Below are positions 56,548-64,000 of a stretch of DNA of 64,000 bases, piece after piece. The position numbers and the translations under genes were made by a program. The DNA comes from Paracoccaceae bacterium (GTDB taxonomy: Bacteria; Pseudomonadota; Alphaproteobacteria; Rhodobacterales; Rhodobacteraceae): the NCBI GenBank assembly GCA_012103375.1, contig WLWX01000001.1, positions 3,390,492 through 3,454,491 of the forward strand, read 5' to 3'. The notes under the pieces were generated by a model. The model saw only the letters and a program-made list of their open reading frames with translations, did no database searches and was not told where the DNA came from. Every line of letters starts with the position of its first letter. Positions within the stretch are counted from its first letter, which is position 1.

Positions 56548-57575
56548 TTATCCGCGATCGCTCAGCATCCGACCGATCAGCTGAGCGGTATAGTCCACGA
56601 TGGGCACAATGCGCCCGTAATTCAGTCTGGTCGGTCCAATAACGCCGACCGCACCAATGATTCTACGATCAGCGTTCATATAGGGAGACACCACCAAAGA
56701 GGAACCCGAAAGTGAGAATAACTTGTTCTCGGAGCCGATAAAAATGCGCACACCATCGCCGCGATCCGTCAGGTCCAGAAAGCTGGCGATATCGCGTTTG
56801 CGTTCCAGATCGTCGAACAGGCTGCGGATGCGTTCCAGATCGGGGCCGTCGGTTTCATCATCCAGAAGATTTGCGCGGCCGCGAACGATCAGACGCTCAT
56901 GATCTTCGCCCTCGTTGATCCACTGGGCCAGGCCGTTTTCAACCAGATCACGGGCCAGAACGTCGAGTTCCCGGCGCCGGGCTGTAACTTCGTGGGCGAC
57001 GACCTGTTGCAGTTCGGACAGGGTGCGCCCTTCGGCCAGGGCATTCAGGAAATTCGCAGCCTCGCGCATGGATGACGGGGTCTGGCCCGGCGGCGGTGTG
57101 AAGACGCAGTTTTCCACATGGCCATCCGCGAAGACAAGCACCACAAGCGCACGGGCGCTTCATGTTTCGGGGTCAACACCAGACTGGCCCCGTGGGTCAG
57201 ACCCGACAGCGCCGATCCAACGCGGGTCATCAGATCGCTGACATCCGATTGATTGCTGGACATCGTCGCATCGATCGCCTGGCGATCATCCGCGTCGAGG
57301 TCCTGCACCTCCAGCAAGCCATCCACGAACATTCTGAGGCCAGTTTCCGTCGGAATGCGACCGGCCGAGACATGGGGGCTGTTCAACAAGCCAAGATGCT
57401 CAAGATCCTGCATCACATTCCGGATCGTCGCGGCCGAAACCTGTTCGGACATTGCGCGGGTCAGGGTGCGTGAACCGACAGGCTCTCCCGAACTTAGATA
57501 GCTTTCGACGACGCGGCGAAACACTTCGCGCGAACGGTCGTTCATTTCGTCGATCAGGCCGGGGCGGTCAGACAT
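56548..57575 (-). pseudogene. hrcA: Heat-inducible repressor HrcA, disrupted by a frame-changing deletion
   Basis: HrcA represses chaperonin operons through CIRCE sites. The N-terminal winged-helix region is intact ([49 protein letters not shown]) and the C-terminal half is intact in another frame (LVFADGHVENCVF to QLIGRMLSDRG). At about 57145-57155 the frames meet at KHEAPVR/ALVVLV. The segment expected there (about ten residues, HIEFV-like, from memory of the family) is missing. The ORF total of 1028 bases implies a loss of about 31 or 34 bases. A sequencing error would not remove that many. The N-part alone gives 176 residues with a foreign tail. Confidence 0.88.
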
Positions 57576-57638
57576 GGGGTTCCGATTGCAATGGGGCGCA
57601 GATCATTAAGCCAGCCGCGGCGCTGGCGTCAATCAGAC

Positions 57639-57666
57639 TTGCAATGCGCGCAGGCGTGGGCCTATC
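57639..57666 (+). promoter_or_regulatory. Possible promoter of rph-rdgB-hemW
   Basis: TTGCAA (57639-57644), a 16-bp spacer and CCTATC (57661-57666) lie 31 bp upstream of the rph ATG. CTTG at the -35 and CCTAT at the -10 resemble alphaproteobacterial RpoH promoters. No experiment supports it. Confidence 0.3.
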
Positions 57667-57697
57667 ACGCCCCGACCGAAATCTGAGGAGATACCCC

Positions 57698-58408
57698 ATG
57701 CGCCCATCGGGACGTGAAACTAATGTCATGCGCGATGTGTCGATCGACACCGATGTGACCCGCCACGCCGAAGGGTCATGCCTGATCCGTATGGGCGACA
57801 CCCATGTGCTGTGCACTGCCAGCGTGGACGAACGGGTGCCATCGTTCCTGAAGAATTCCGGATTGGGGTGGGTGACTGCAGAATACGGGATGTTGCCGCG
57901 CGCAACGCACACCCGGATGCGGCGCGAAGCGAAGAATGGGCAATCCGGAAGAACGCAGGATATTCAACGGCTTATCGGGCGATCGCTGCGCGCAGGACTG
58001 GACCGTGTGGCGCTGGGCGAGCGGCAGATTGTTGTCGATTGCGATGTCATTCAGGCCGATGGTGGAACGCGATGCGCCGCAATCACCGGGGGTTGGGTGG
58101 CGCTGCGGCTGGCGGTGAACCGGCTTATGAAGGCGGGCGATGTGATCAGCGACCCACTACTCGACAATGTCGCGGCCGTAAGCTGTGGGATCTATGCCGG
58201 GCAGGCGGTTCTGGATCTGGACTACCCCGAAGACAGCGAGGCCGGGGTGGATGGCAATTTCGTGCTGACCGGCAAAAAGCGGCTGATCGAGGTGCAGATG
58301 TCCGCAGAAGGTTCAACCTTCAGCCGGGACCAGATGAGCGAATTGCTCGATCTTGCCGAATTGGGCGTCGATCAGCTTGCCGCGGCGCAGAACGCAGCCG
58401 TCGCCTGA
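57698..58408 (+). CDS. rph: Ribonuclease PH
   Basis: Phosphorolytic 3' exonuclease that trims tRNA 3' ends. The 236-residue protein shows [33 protein letters not shown], the phosphate-binding [14 protein letters not shown] and [12 protein letters not shown]. The ATG at 57698 has GAGGAG eight bases upstream. The stop overlaps the rdgB ATG (TGATG). Frame intact. Confidence 0.96.
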   Translation: MRPSGRETNVMRDVSIDTDVTRHAEGSCLIRMGDTHVLCTASVDERVPSFLKNSGLGWVTAEYGMLPRATHTRMRREAKNGQSGRTQDIQRLIGRSLRAGLDRVALGERQIVVDCDVIQADGGTRCAAITGGWVALRLAVNRLMKAGDVISDPLLDNVAAVSCGIYAGQAVLDLDYPEDSEAGVDGNFVLTGKKRLIEVQMSAEGSTFSRDQMSELLDLAELGVDQLAAAQNAAVA

Positions 58409-59016
58409 TGCCGGATTTGCGCAGTGAGCGGCTGGTCGTTGCGACGCATAACGATGGTAAACTGCGCGAGATTTCGGCGCTGCTGTCGCCCTATGGCGTC
58501 GATGTAACATCGGCCGGGGCGCTGGGCCTGGATGAGCCGGAGGAAACGGAGGACAGTTTCGAAGGCAACGCCCGGATCAAGGCGCATGCGGCGGCAAAGG
58601 CCAGCGGGTTGATTGCCCTGTCCGATGACAGCGGCTTGATGGTGGATGCATTGGACGGCGCGCCGGGGGTTTACACGGCGGATTGGGCCGAAACGCCCGA
58701 TGGGCGGGACTTTATGATCGCGATGACCAAGGTGCAGAATCGGCTGGCGCATCTTGATGCTGCGCAGCCATGGTCGGCCCGGTTTTGCTGTACGCTCTGC
58801 CTGGCCTGGCCGGACGGGTCGGATCAGATTTTCGCGGGTGAGGTTGCCGGGCAGTTGGTCTGGCCGGTGCGCGGCAGCCAGGGCTTTGGCTTCGATCCGA
58901 TGTTCATGCCCGATGGCCACAGCAAAACCTTTGGTGAAATGACACCCGCGCAGAAAGCGCCCCTGACGCATCGGACGGACGCATTTGGAACGATGGTTCG
59001 TGCCTGTTTCACCTGA
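58408..59016 (+). CDS. rdgB: XTP/dITP diphosphatase (non-canonical purine NTP pyrophosphatase)
   Basis: Removes inosine and xanthosine triphosphates from the nucleotide pool. The 202-residue protein has [40 protein letters not shown] and [11 protein letters not shown]. The ATG shares one base with the rph stop. Together with mutT and mutS it is a genome-protection gene in a window where mutY is broken. Confidence 0.95.
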   Translation: MPDLRSERLVVATHNDGKLREISALLSPYGVDVTSAGALGLDEPEETEDSFEGNARIKAHAAAKASGLIALSDDSGLMVDALDGAPGVYTADWAETPDGRDFMIAMTKVQNRLAHLDAAQPWSARFCCTLCLAWPDGSDQIFAGEVAGQLVWPVRGSQGFGFDPMFMPDGHSKTFGEMTPAQKAPLTHRTDAFGTMVRACFT

Positions 59017-60160
59017 AAACTGGCAAACGAATGGTTTCGGCCTCTATCTGCATTGGCCGTTTTGTCAGGCGAAATGCCCCTACTGCGATTTCAACAGTCA
59101 TGTAACCGCCAGGATCGACCACGACCGCTGGCGCAGCGCATATCTGGCGGAATTGGATCGGGTTGCGGTGGAAACTCCGGACCGAGTTCTGAGCACCGTA
59201 TTTCTTGGCGGTGGCACGCCAAGCCTGATGCCGGCATCACTGGTTGACGCGATATTGGAGCGTGTGCATCGAAACTGGCGCTGTGCGAATGATTTGGAAG
59301 TCACAATCGAAGCGAACCCGACCTCGTCCGAAGCGGAGCGTTTTGCCGGATATGCCACGGCCGGTGTAAACCGCCTGTCGCTGGGTGTTCAGGCGCTGAA
59401 TGATGCGGATCTGAAGGCGCTGGGCCGATTGCATTCGGTTGATGAGGCGCTGCGCGCGCTGGATCTGGCGCGCACCAGCTTCGAACGTGTCAGTTTCGAT
59501 CTGATCTATGCGCGCCAGGATCAATCCCTGTCGGACTGGCGCCAGGAACTGGGGCGCGCGCTGTCGATGAAGCCGTCACTTCTGTCGCTGTATCAATTGA
59601 CGATCGAGGACGGCACCGCGTTCGGGGATCGGTATGCGCGGGGACGGCTGCGCGGATTGCCGGACGAAGATCTGGGCGCCGATTTGTGGGAGGTGACCCA
59701 GAGCATGACGGATGCAGCAGGGCTGCCGGGATACGAGATTTCGAACCACGCCGCGCCTGGTGCTGAGGCGCGACACAACCTGATGTATTGGCGGTCTGGC
59801 GACTGGTTCGGGATCGGGCCGGGTGCCCATGGGCGGCTGACGCTGGATGGCGCGCGTTGGTCGACGGAAGCTCCGCGTGCTCCGGGGGCGTGGCTTGCGG
59901 CGGTTGAAGCCGATGAAGCTATTGTTGAGCAACGTCAGGAATTGACCGCACATCAAGCGCAGGATGAGCGTTTGTTGATGGGTTTGCGGTTACGGGATGG
60001 CATTCCCTGGAATGGCAACAAATATGTTTTGTCTAATAATATCAGTGCGTTATCATCGGAAGGATTGCTCTCCACTGCAAATGAAACCCTGAAACTGACC
60101 GCGAAGGGACGCCCATTGCTGATTGTGTTGAAAAACTCCGTTTTAGGGCCTGAACGATGA
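59000..60160 (+). CDS. hemW: Haem chaperone HemW (radical SAM), C-terminus replaced by MITE-encoded residues
   Basis: HemW binds haem and transfers it to respiratory enzymes. CQAKCPYC (Cys22, 26, 29) is the C-x3-C-x2-C radical-SAM site. The current frame has 386 residues from GTG 59000; TTG 58985 is an alternative. MITE copy 4 enters after ...GRPLL, and the element supplies [12 protein letters not shown] and a stop. Without the insertion the frame would continue NAVLRQLLAD to a stop at 60376, 384 residues. Thus only the last ten residues are swapped, and the product may still work. Overlaps rdgB by 17 bp. Confidence 0.88.
   Translation: MPVSPENWQTNGFGLYLHWPFCQAKCPYCDFNSHVTARIDHDRWRSAYLAELDRVAVETPDRVLSTVFLGGGTPSLMPASLVDAILERVHRNWRCANDLEVTIEANPTSSEAERFAGYATAGVNRLSLGVQALNDADLKALGRLHSVDEALRALDLARTSFERVSFDLIYARQDQSLSDWRQELGRALSMKPSLLSLYQLTIEDGTAFGDRYARGRLRGLPDEDLGADLWEVTQSMTDAAGLPGYEISNHAAPGAEARHNLMYWRSGDWFGIGPGAHGRLTLDGARWSTEAPRAPGAWLAAVEADEAIVEQRQELTAHQAQDERLLMGLRLRDGIPWNGNKYVLSNNISALSSEGLLSTANETLKLTAKGRPLLIVLKNSVLGPER
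59005..59020 (+). promoter_or_regulatory. Degenerate parS-like site at the rdgB-hemW junction
   Basis: TGTTTCACCTGAAAAC matches 13 of 16 positions of the parS consensus TGTTTCACGTGAAACA. It overlaps the end of rdgB and the start of hemW. ParB affinity would be weak; it may be a decayed parS or chance. Confidence 0.35.
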
Positions 60161-60338
60161 TTTTTCTTTCCATGCAGCCCGATCCTAAATTTTTGGCGCG
60201 GGGGTCGGCCCAAATCGCCTACATGCGCTCACGCGCAGCCATGCGCTGTCTCGTGGTCAAAGCTTTCCGACTATTTCGCTTCATAGGTTTTCGCAAGAAA
60301 TCCGCGACGCTCTGATTTCGGAGTTTTTCAACACAATC
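60121..60338 (+). mobile_element. MITE copy 4, inserted in the 3' end of hemW
   Basis: Same 218-bp sequence and 20-bp inverted repeats. Target duplication TGCT lies at 60117-60120 and 60339-60342. It sits 24 bp from the convergent parB stop. In the ancestral state the hemW and parB ends overlapped by about 15 bp. Confidence 0.93.
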
Positions 60339-60361
60339 TGCTGAATGCGGTTCTTCGACAG

Positions 60362-61231
60362 CTATTGGCCGACTGACCCAGACGACAGCATACGGCAGAT
60401 CGCGTCCAACCCCTCCAGATCCGCATAGCTGACCGTAAGCGAGCCGGCACCGCCGCGTTTGTGATTGATGGTCACGTTCATGCCGATGGCGGCTGCAAGA
60501 TCCGATTCGAGTGCGCGGGTATCGGCGTCCTTGGTGATCCGCTTGGTTGCCGCTTTCGGGCTGGGTGGTGCTTTGCGCGCCAGCTCTTCTGTCTGGCGCA
60601 CTGACAGGCCTTGGGCGACGACACGCCGGGCAAGATCCGAGGCATGTTCCAGCGGCACCAGCACACGGGCGTGCCCGGCAGACAGGCGGCCATCCTGCAA
60701 CATTTCGATAACATCGGCGGGCAGCGACAGAAGGCGTGTTTGGTTGGCGATGTGGCTGCGGCTTTTCCCCAATACCTCGGACAGCTGTTCCTGCGTGTGT
60801 CCGAACTTCTTCATCAGGTGGTCAAAAGCCTGCGCTTCGTCCACCGGGTTCAGGTCGGCGCGCTGAATGTTTTCAATGATCGCCACTTCCAGCGTTTCGG
60901 TATCGTCAAAATTCCGCACCACGGCGGGAACCTGATGCAGGCGCGCAATCTGCGCCGCCCGCCAGCGGCGTTCGCCGGCGACAATCTCGTACTCGCCCGT
61001 GCGACTGGGGTGCGGGCGCAGGATCAGCGGCTGGATCACGCCTTTTTCACGGATCGAGGTGGCGAGTTCTCCCATTTCGTGTTTGGGAAAGCTGCGGCGA
61101 GGCTGATCCGGGTTGGGGTGGATCTGATCAATGTCGATCTGCAACAGATCATTGGCAGAGCCTTCGGGAACATCTGCCATCAGCGCGGACAGGCCGCGGC
61201 CAAGTCCGGTTCGAATTTTCTTATCTGTCAT
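60362..61231 (-). CDS. parB: Chromosome-partitioning protein ParB
   Basis: Binds parS and spreads to form the segrosome. The 289-residue protein shows GLGRGLSALM at the N-terminus, the CTPase motifs around NPDQPRRSF and VAGERRWRAAQIA, and the helix-turn-helix LSEVLGKSRSHIANQTRLL. Its ATG overlaps the parA stop by four bases. A perfect parS lies about 1.4 kb upstream within rsmG. Confidence 0.96.
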   Translation of the reverse strand: MTDKKIRTGLGRGLSALMADVPEGSANDLLQIDIDQIHPNPDQPRRSFPKHEMGELATSIREKGVIQPLILRPHPSRTGEYEIVAGERRWRAAQIARLHQVPAVVRNFDDTETLEVAIIENIQRADLNPVDEAQAFDHLMKKFGHTQEQLSEVLGKSRSHIANQTRLLSLPADVIEMLQDGRLSAGHARVLVPLEHASDLARRVVAQGLSVRQTEELARKAPPSPKAATKRITKDADTRALESDLAAAIGMNVTINHKRGGAGSLTVSYADLEGLDAICRMLSSGSVGQ

Positions 61232-62031
61232 GACGGGGTTGCGCCCTCTGTTGTGTCTCCGGTCAGTTCGGCGGCCAATGCGCGATAGGCCTGGCTGCCT
61301 TTGGACCCGGAATCATATGTCAGAACGGGTTGACCGAAGGACGGTGCCTCGCTGACCCGAACATTGCGTGGGACGATTGTGTGAAAAACAAGTTCACCAA
61401 GCGTTTCGCGTGCGTCCGCTTCAACTTGCTGCGCCAGGTTGTTGCGACCATCAAACATGGTCAGCACAACGCCTTCGATACGCAGGCCCGGATTGGCGGC
61501 GCTGCGGATTTGTCGAACAGTCAGAAGGAGTTGCGATAACCCTTCGAGTGCAAAGAACTCAGATTGCAGCGGCACCAGAACCGACGTTGCGGCCACCATT
61601 GCATTGACAGTCAGCAGCGACAGCGACGGCGGGCAGTCAATCAGAACCACATCAAAATCATCAGAAACGCCGCCCTGGGTTAGCGCATTGCGTAGCAGGA
61701 AACTCCGGCTTTCATTGGCCATCATTTCCATGTCTGCCGAGCTGAGGTCAGTGGTGGCCGGCGCAATGGCCAGATTTTCAATCGCTGTGGTCTGAACAAT
61801 CTCAGCCAGCGGCGCGCCTTCCAGCAGCAGATCATAGGTCGTCTTGCTGCGATCTTCGATCGCCAGACCGGTTGAGGCATTGCCTTGCGGATCAAGATCG
61901 ACAATCAGCACCCGGCGCCCGGATTCCGCCAGCGCGGCACCCAGGTTGATCGTCGTTGTGGTCTTTCCAACGCCGCCCTTCTGATTGACGATGGCAATTA
62001 TGCGTGGCTGCGTCCACCTAGGCTGGCTCAA
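61228..62031 (-). CDS. parA: Chromosome-partitioning ATPase ParA
   Basis: Walker-type ATPase that moves ParB-parS complexes. The 267-residue product shows the deviant Walker A KGGVGKTTTTINL, VDLDPQGNAS, and DVVLIDCPPSLSLL. The TTG at 62031 ([13 protein letters not shown]) gives a normal N-terminus; a longer frame exists but is antisense-like. It overlaps rsmG by 14 bp. Confidence 0.95.
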   Translation of the reverse strand: MSQPRWTQPRIIAIVNQKGGVGKTTTTINLGAALAESGRRVLIVDLDPQGNASTGLAIEDRSKTTYDLLLEGAPLAEIVQTTAIENLAIAPATTDLSSADMEMMANESRSFLLRNALTQGGVSDDFDVVLIDCPPSLSLLTVNAMVAATSVLVPLQSEFFALEGLSQLLLTVRQIRSAANPGLRIEGVVLTMFDGRNNLAQQVEADARETLGELVFHTIVPRNVRVSEAPSFGQPVLTYDSGSKGSQAYRALAAELTGDTTEGATPS

Positions 62032-62635
62032 GGTAGGTGATCTCCAGAATTGCGGCCTCGGGGTCGGTGCGACTTTGCCAGACCTTGTAGTCGAAGGTCC
62101 ACCGTTGTTGTGCATTTGACAGCTCGGATTTCCAGGAACGCCCCTTTGGCAGCAATGCTTTGCCGTCACTGGCAAGGTGGCGCGCAACATACCCGAGGAG
62201 TTTCGGCAGCGGTGCCAGGGCGCGGGCGGAAACAACCTGAGTGTTCAGTGGTTCAAGGGATTCGATTCGGTCGATTGCCACGCGCGCCTTTAGATCCAGC
62301 TGTTGTATGACCTGGCGCAGAAATGCGGCTTTGCGCTGATCGCTTTCGATAAGAACCATGTCTGGCCCACCCAGTTCGACCGCCTGAATCGCCACCACAA
62401 GGCCGGGCAGCCCGCCGCCGCTGCCAAGATCTGCCCATTTTTGCGCGGTTTTCGCCATCGGATACAGCTGTAGCGCGTCGCGGATATGCCGGTTCCAGAT
62501 ATCTTCGGTCGTCGCAGGCGCGATGAGATTGATCCGGCAGTTCCATTTCTCCAACAGTGCGACGTATGTGGTCAGGCGCGCCATTGTTTCACGTGAAACA
62601 TTTTCCAGATCAGGCACTGCGAACAGATTTCTCAT
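62018..62635 (-). CDS. rsmG: 16S rRNA (guanine-N7)-methyltransferase RsmG (GidB)
   Basis: Methylates G527 of 16S rRNA in E. coli numbering. The 205-residue protein has [33 protein letters not shown] and the S-adenosylmethionine motif [15 protein letters not shown] perfect parS is built into codons for NVSRETM. It overlaps parA (14 bp) and mnmG (26 bp). Confidence 0.95.
   Translation of the reverse strand: MRNLFAVPDLENVSRETMARLTTYVALLEKWNCRINLIAPATTEDIWNRHIRDALQLYPMAKTAQKWADLGSGGGLPGLVVAIQAVELGGPDMVLIESDQRKAAFLRQVIQQLDLKARVAIDRIESLEPLNTQVVSARALAPLPKLLGYVARHLASDGKALLPKGRSWKSELSNAQQRWTFDYKVWQSRTDPEAAILEITYLEPA
62585..62600. promoter_or_regulatory. parS, perfect ParB-binding site inside rsmG
   Basis: TGTTTCACGTGAAACA matches all 16 positions of the bacterial parS consensus, palindromic, and lies beside parAB. 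Here it is also coding sequence of rsmG. It marks the window as origin-proximal by analogy with other chromosomes. Confidence 0.92.
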
Positions 62636-64000
62636 CTTGCCGCAGACGCGCCAGCAGCAGCGTCAGAGCGGCCGGAGTCATCCCTTCGATACGGGCGGCC
62701 TGTGCCAGGTTGGCAGGGCGGATCGCGGCAAGCTTTTCACGCAGCTCTCCGGACAGGCCATCAAGGGAAACATAGGAAAAATCGCCTGGAATCAGCGTCA
62801 TGGAGTCCCGTGTCAGCTCGGCCACATCCGCCATCTGGCGTTTCACATAGGGTGCATATGTCGCGTCACGATGCAGTTGGCGGGCGATTTCGGGATCCAT
62901 CGCCGCCAGATCCGGGACGGCCTGAGCCAAAGCCGCCACCGACGCACCGGGAATGGACAGAGCGTCGAACAAAGATCGCTTTGGACCGTCTGAATTAACA
63001 TTGATTCCAGTGGTTTTCAGGTCCGGTGCACTGATCATCTGCGATTCAAGCAACGCACGCGCACTGTCCAGCGCGGACTGCTTGGCCTCAAAAAACCTGG
63101 CGCGGGTATCGCTAACGCAGCCCAACTGCTGGCCCAGTGGTGTCAGCCTCTGGTCCGCATTGTCAGCCCGCAAGGACAAGCGGAATTCGGCGCGGGATGT
63201 GAACATGCGATATGGCTCACTGACACCTCGGGTCGTCAGATCGTCCAGCATCACGCCCGTATAGGATGTCGTTCGGTCCAGTATCGCAAGATCACGGCCA
63301 TAGGCCCGCGCCGCAGCGTTCAGCCCGGCGACAAGCCCCTGCGCGCCCGCCTCTTCATATCCAGTGGTGCCGTTGATCTGCCCAGCAAGAAACAGGTTCT
63401 CAGCCGCCGGAAGTTCCAGCGAAGGTGCCAGATTGCGCGGATCGACATAATCATATTCGATGGCATAACCGGGCTGCAAAATCTCTGCAGATTCAAGACC
63501 TTTGATCGAGCGGACATAATCCACCTGCACATCCTGCGGCAATGATGTCGAGATTCCGTTGGGATAAACGCTCGGCACGTCCAGGCCTTCGGGTTCCAGA
63601 AACACCTGATGCGCGTCCCGGTCGGCGAAACGCACAACTTTGTCTTCGATTGATGGGCAATAGCGTGGGCCGACCCCATCAATTTCGCCACCATACATGG
63701 CAGACCTGGCCAGATTATCGCGAATAATCTGATGCGTTCGCTCATTGGTATGGGTGATGCCACATGATATCTGTCGCGCCGAAGGCGCGTCTGACAAGAA
63801 CGATAGCATCTCGGGCTGATAGTCGCCCGCCTGCATATCAAGAACCGTCCAGTCAATACTTGCACTATCCAGCCGCGGCGGCGTGCCGGTTTTCAGGCGG
63901 CCCAAAGATACACCGAAGTCAGCAAAACGGGCTGACAAGCGGCCGGCACTGTCTTCGCCCATACGCCCACCCGATCGGCGTTCGGTCCCGATATGGATCG
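62610..64000 (-). CDS. mnmG: tRNA uridine-5-carboxymethylaminomethyl modification enzyme MnmG (5' end outside window)
   Basis: With MnmE it modifies U34 of several tRNAs. About 463 C-terminal residues are visible, with [36 protein letters not shown] (conserved Cys), [21 protein letters not shown] and the C-terminal [13 protein letters not shown]. The N-terminal FAD-binding Rossmann fold lies beyond the window edge. Frame is open to 64000. Confidence 0.95.
   Translation of the reverse strand, partial: IHIGTERRSGGRMGEDSAGRLSARFADFGVSLGRLKTGTPPRLDSASIDWTVLDMQAGDYQPEMLSFLSDAPSARQISCGITHTNERTHQIIRDNLARSAMYGGEIDGVGPRYCPSIEDKVVRFADRDAHQVFLEPEGLDVPSVYPNGISTSLPQDVQVDYVRSIKGLESAEILQPGYAIEYDYVDPRNLAPSLELPAAENLFLAGQINGTTGYEEAGAQGLVAGLNAAARAYGRDLAILDRTTSYTGVMLDDLTTRGVSEPYRMFTSRAEFRLSLRADNADQRLTPLGQQLGCVSDTRARFFEAKQSALDSARALLESQMISAPDLKTTGINVNSDGPKRSLFDALSIPGASVAALAQAVPDLAAMDPEIARQLHRDATYAPYVKRQMADVAELTRDSMTLIPGDFSYVSLDGLSGELREKLAAIRPANLAQAARIEGMTPAALTLLLARLRQDEKSVRSA

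Overview
The window looks like chromosomal DNA of an alphaproteobacterium of the Rhodobacteraceae (Roseobacter group). The evidence is high-GC DNA with a CcrM (GANTC) methyltransferase next to rnhB, the order mnmG-rsmG-parA-parB with a perfect parS inside rsmG, a rimP-nusA-ylxR-infB operon, and hrcA-grpE divergent from rph-rdgB-hemW. Gene density is high. I see no rRNA, tRNA, CRISPR array or prophage.

Layout. 1-2.3 kb: end of a small basic ORF, a structured-RNA region ending in a strong terminator, rnhB and ccrM. 2.4-8.7 kb: alkB, a broken mutY, a DUF721/dsbA/CoA-transferase operon and a broken exported-protein gene. 8.8-17.9 kb: a PstS/OmpA fusion, an exported hypothetical, secA divergent from a parvulin isomerase, argJ-mutT, and two small genes. 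18-23.4 kb: the rimP operon. 23.6-25.5 kb: a CDGSH protein and a RES/Xre toxin-antitoxin pair. 25.6-31.2 kb: a peptide-type ABC importer. 31.3-41.4 kb: housekeeping enzymes (pip, ubiG, nitrilase-grx, comF, hemH), two L,D-transpeptidases, a CAP lipoprotein, a broken rlmD and a P-loop kinase with an internal stop. 41.4-46.3 kb: a heterodimeric ABC exporter with one frameshifted half, and two LysE exporters. 46.4-55.6 kb: cca, NUDIX hydrolases, hslO, argG, msrA, a YrbL-like gene and mutS. 55.8-64 kb: grpE, broken hrcA, rph-rdgB-hemW and the chromosome-partition cluster.

The most distinctive feature is a 218-bp non-coding mobile element (MITE type) in four copies that appear identical. It has perfect 20-bp terminal inverted repeats and 4-bp target duplications. 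Every copy lies in a coding sequence: mutY, an exported hypothetical gene, rlmD and the extreme 3' end of hemW. No transposase is visible in the window, so it is probably moved in trans. Three further genes carry lesions unrelated to the element: hrcA (frame-changing deletion), one ABC exporter subunit (-1 frameshift) and a P-loop kinase (in-frame amber). Together with identical element copies this suggests recent, ongoing gene decay, possibly in a mutator background because mutY is split while mutT and mutS are intact.

A second unusual feature is at 147-294. There, three TAACGAGT motifs spaced 34-35 nt apart are each followed by a hairpin, the last being a rho-independent terminator. This looks like a small RNA or a structured 3' UTR that I cannot assign to a known family.
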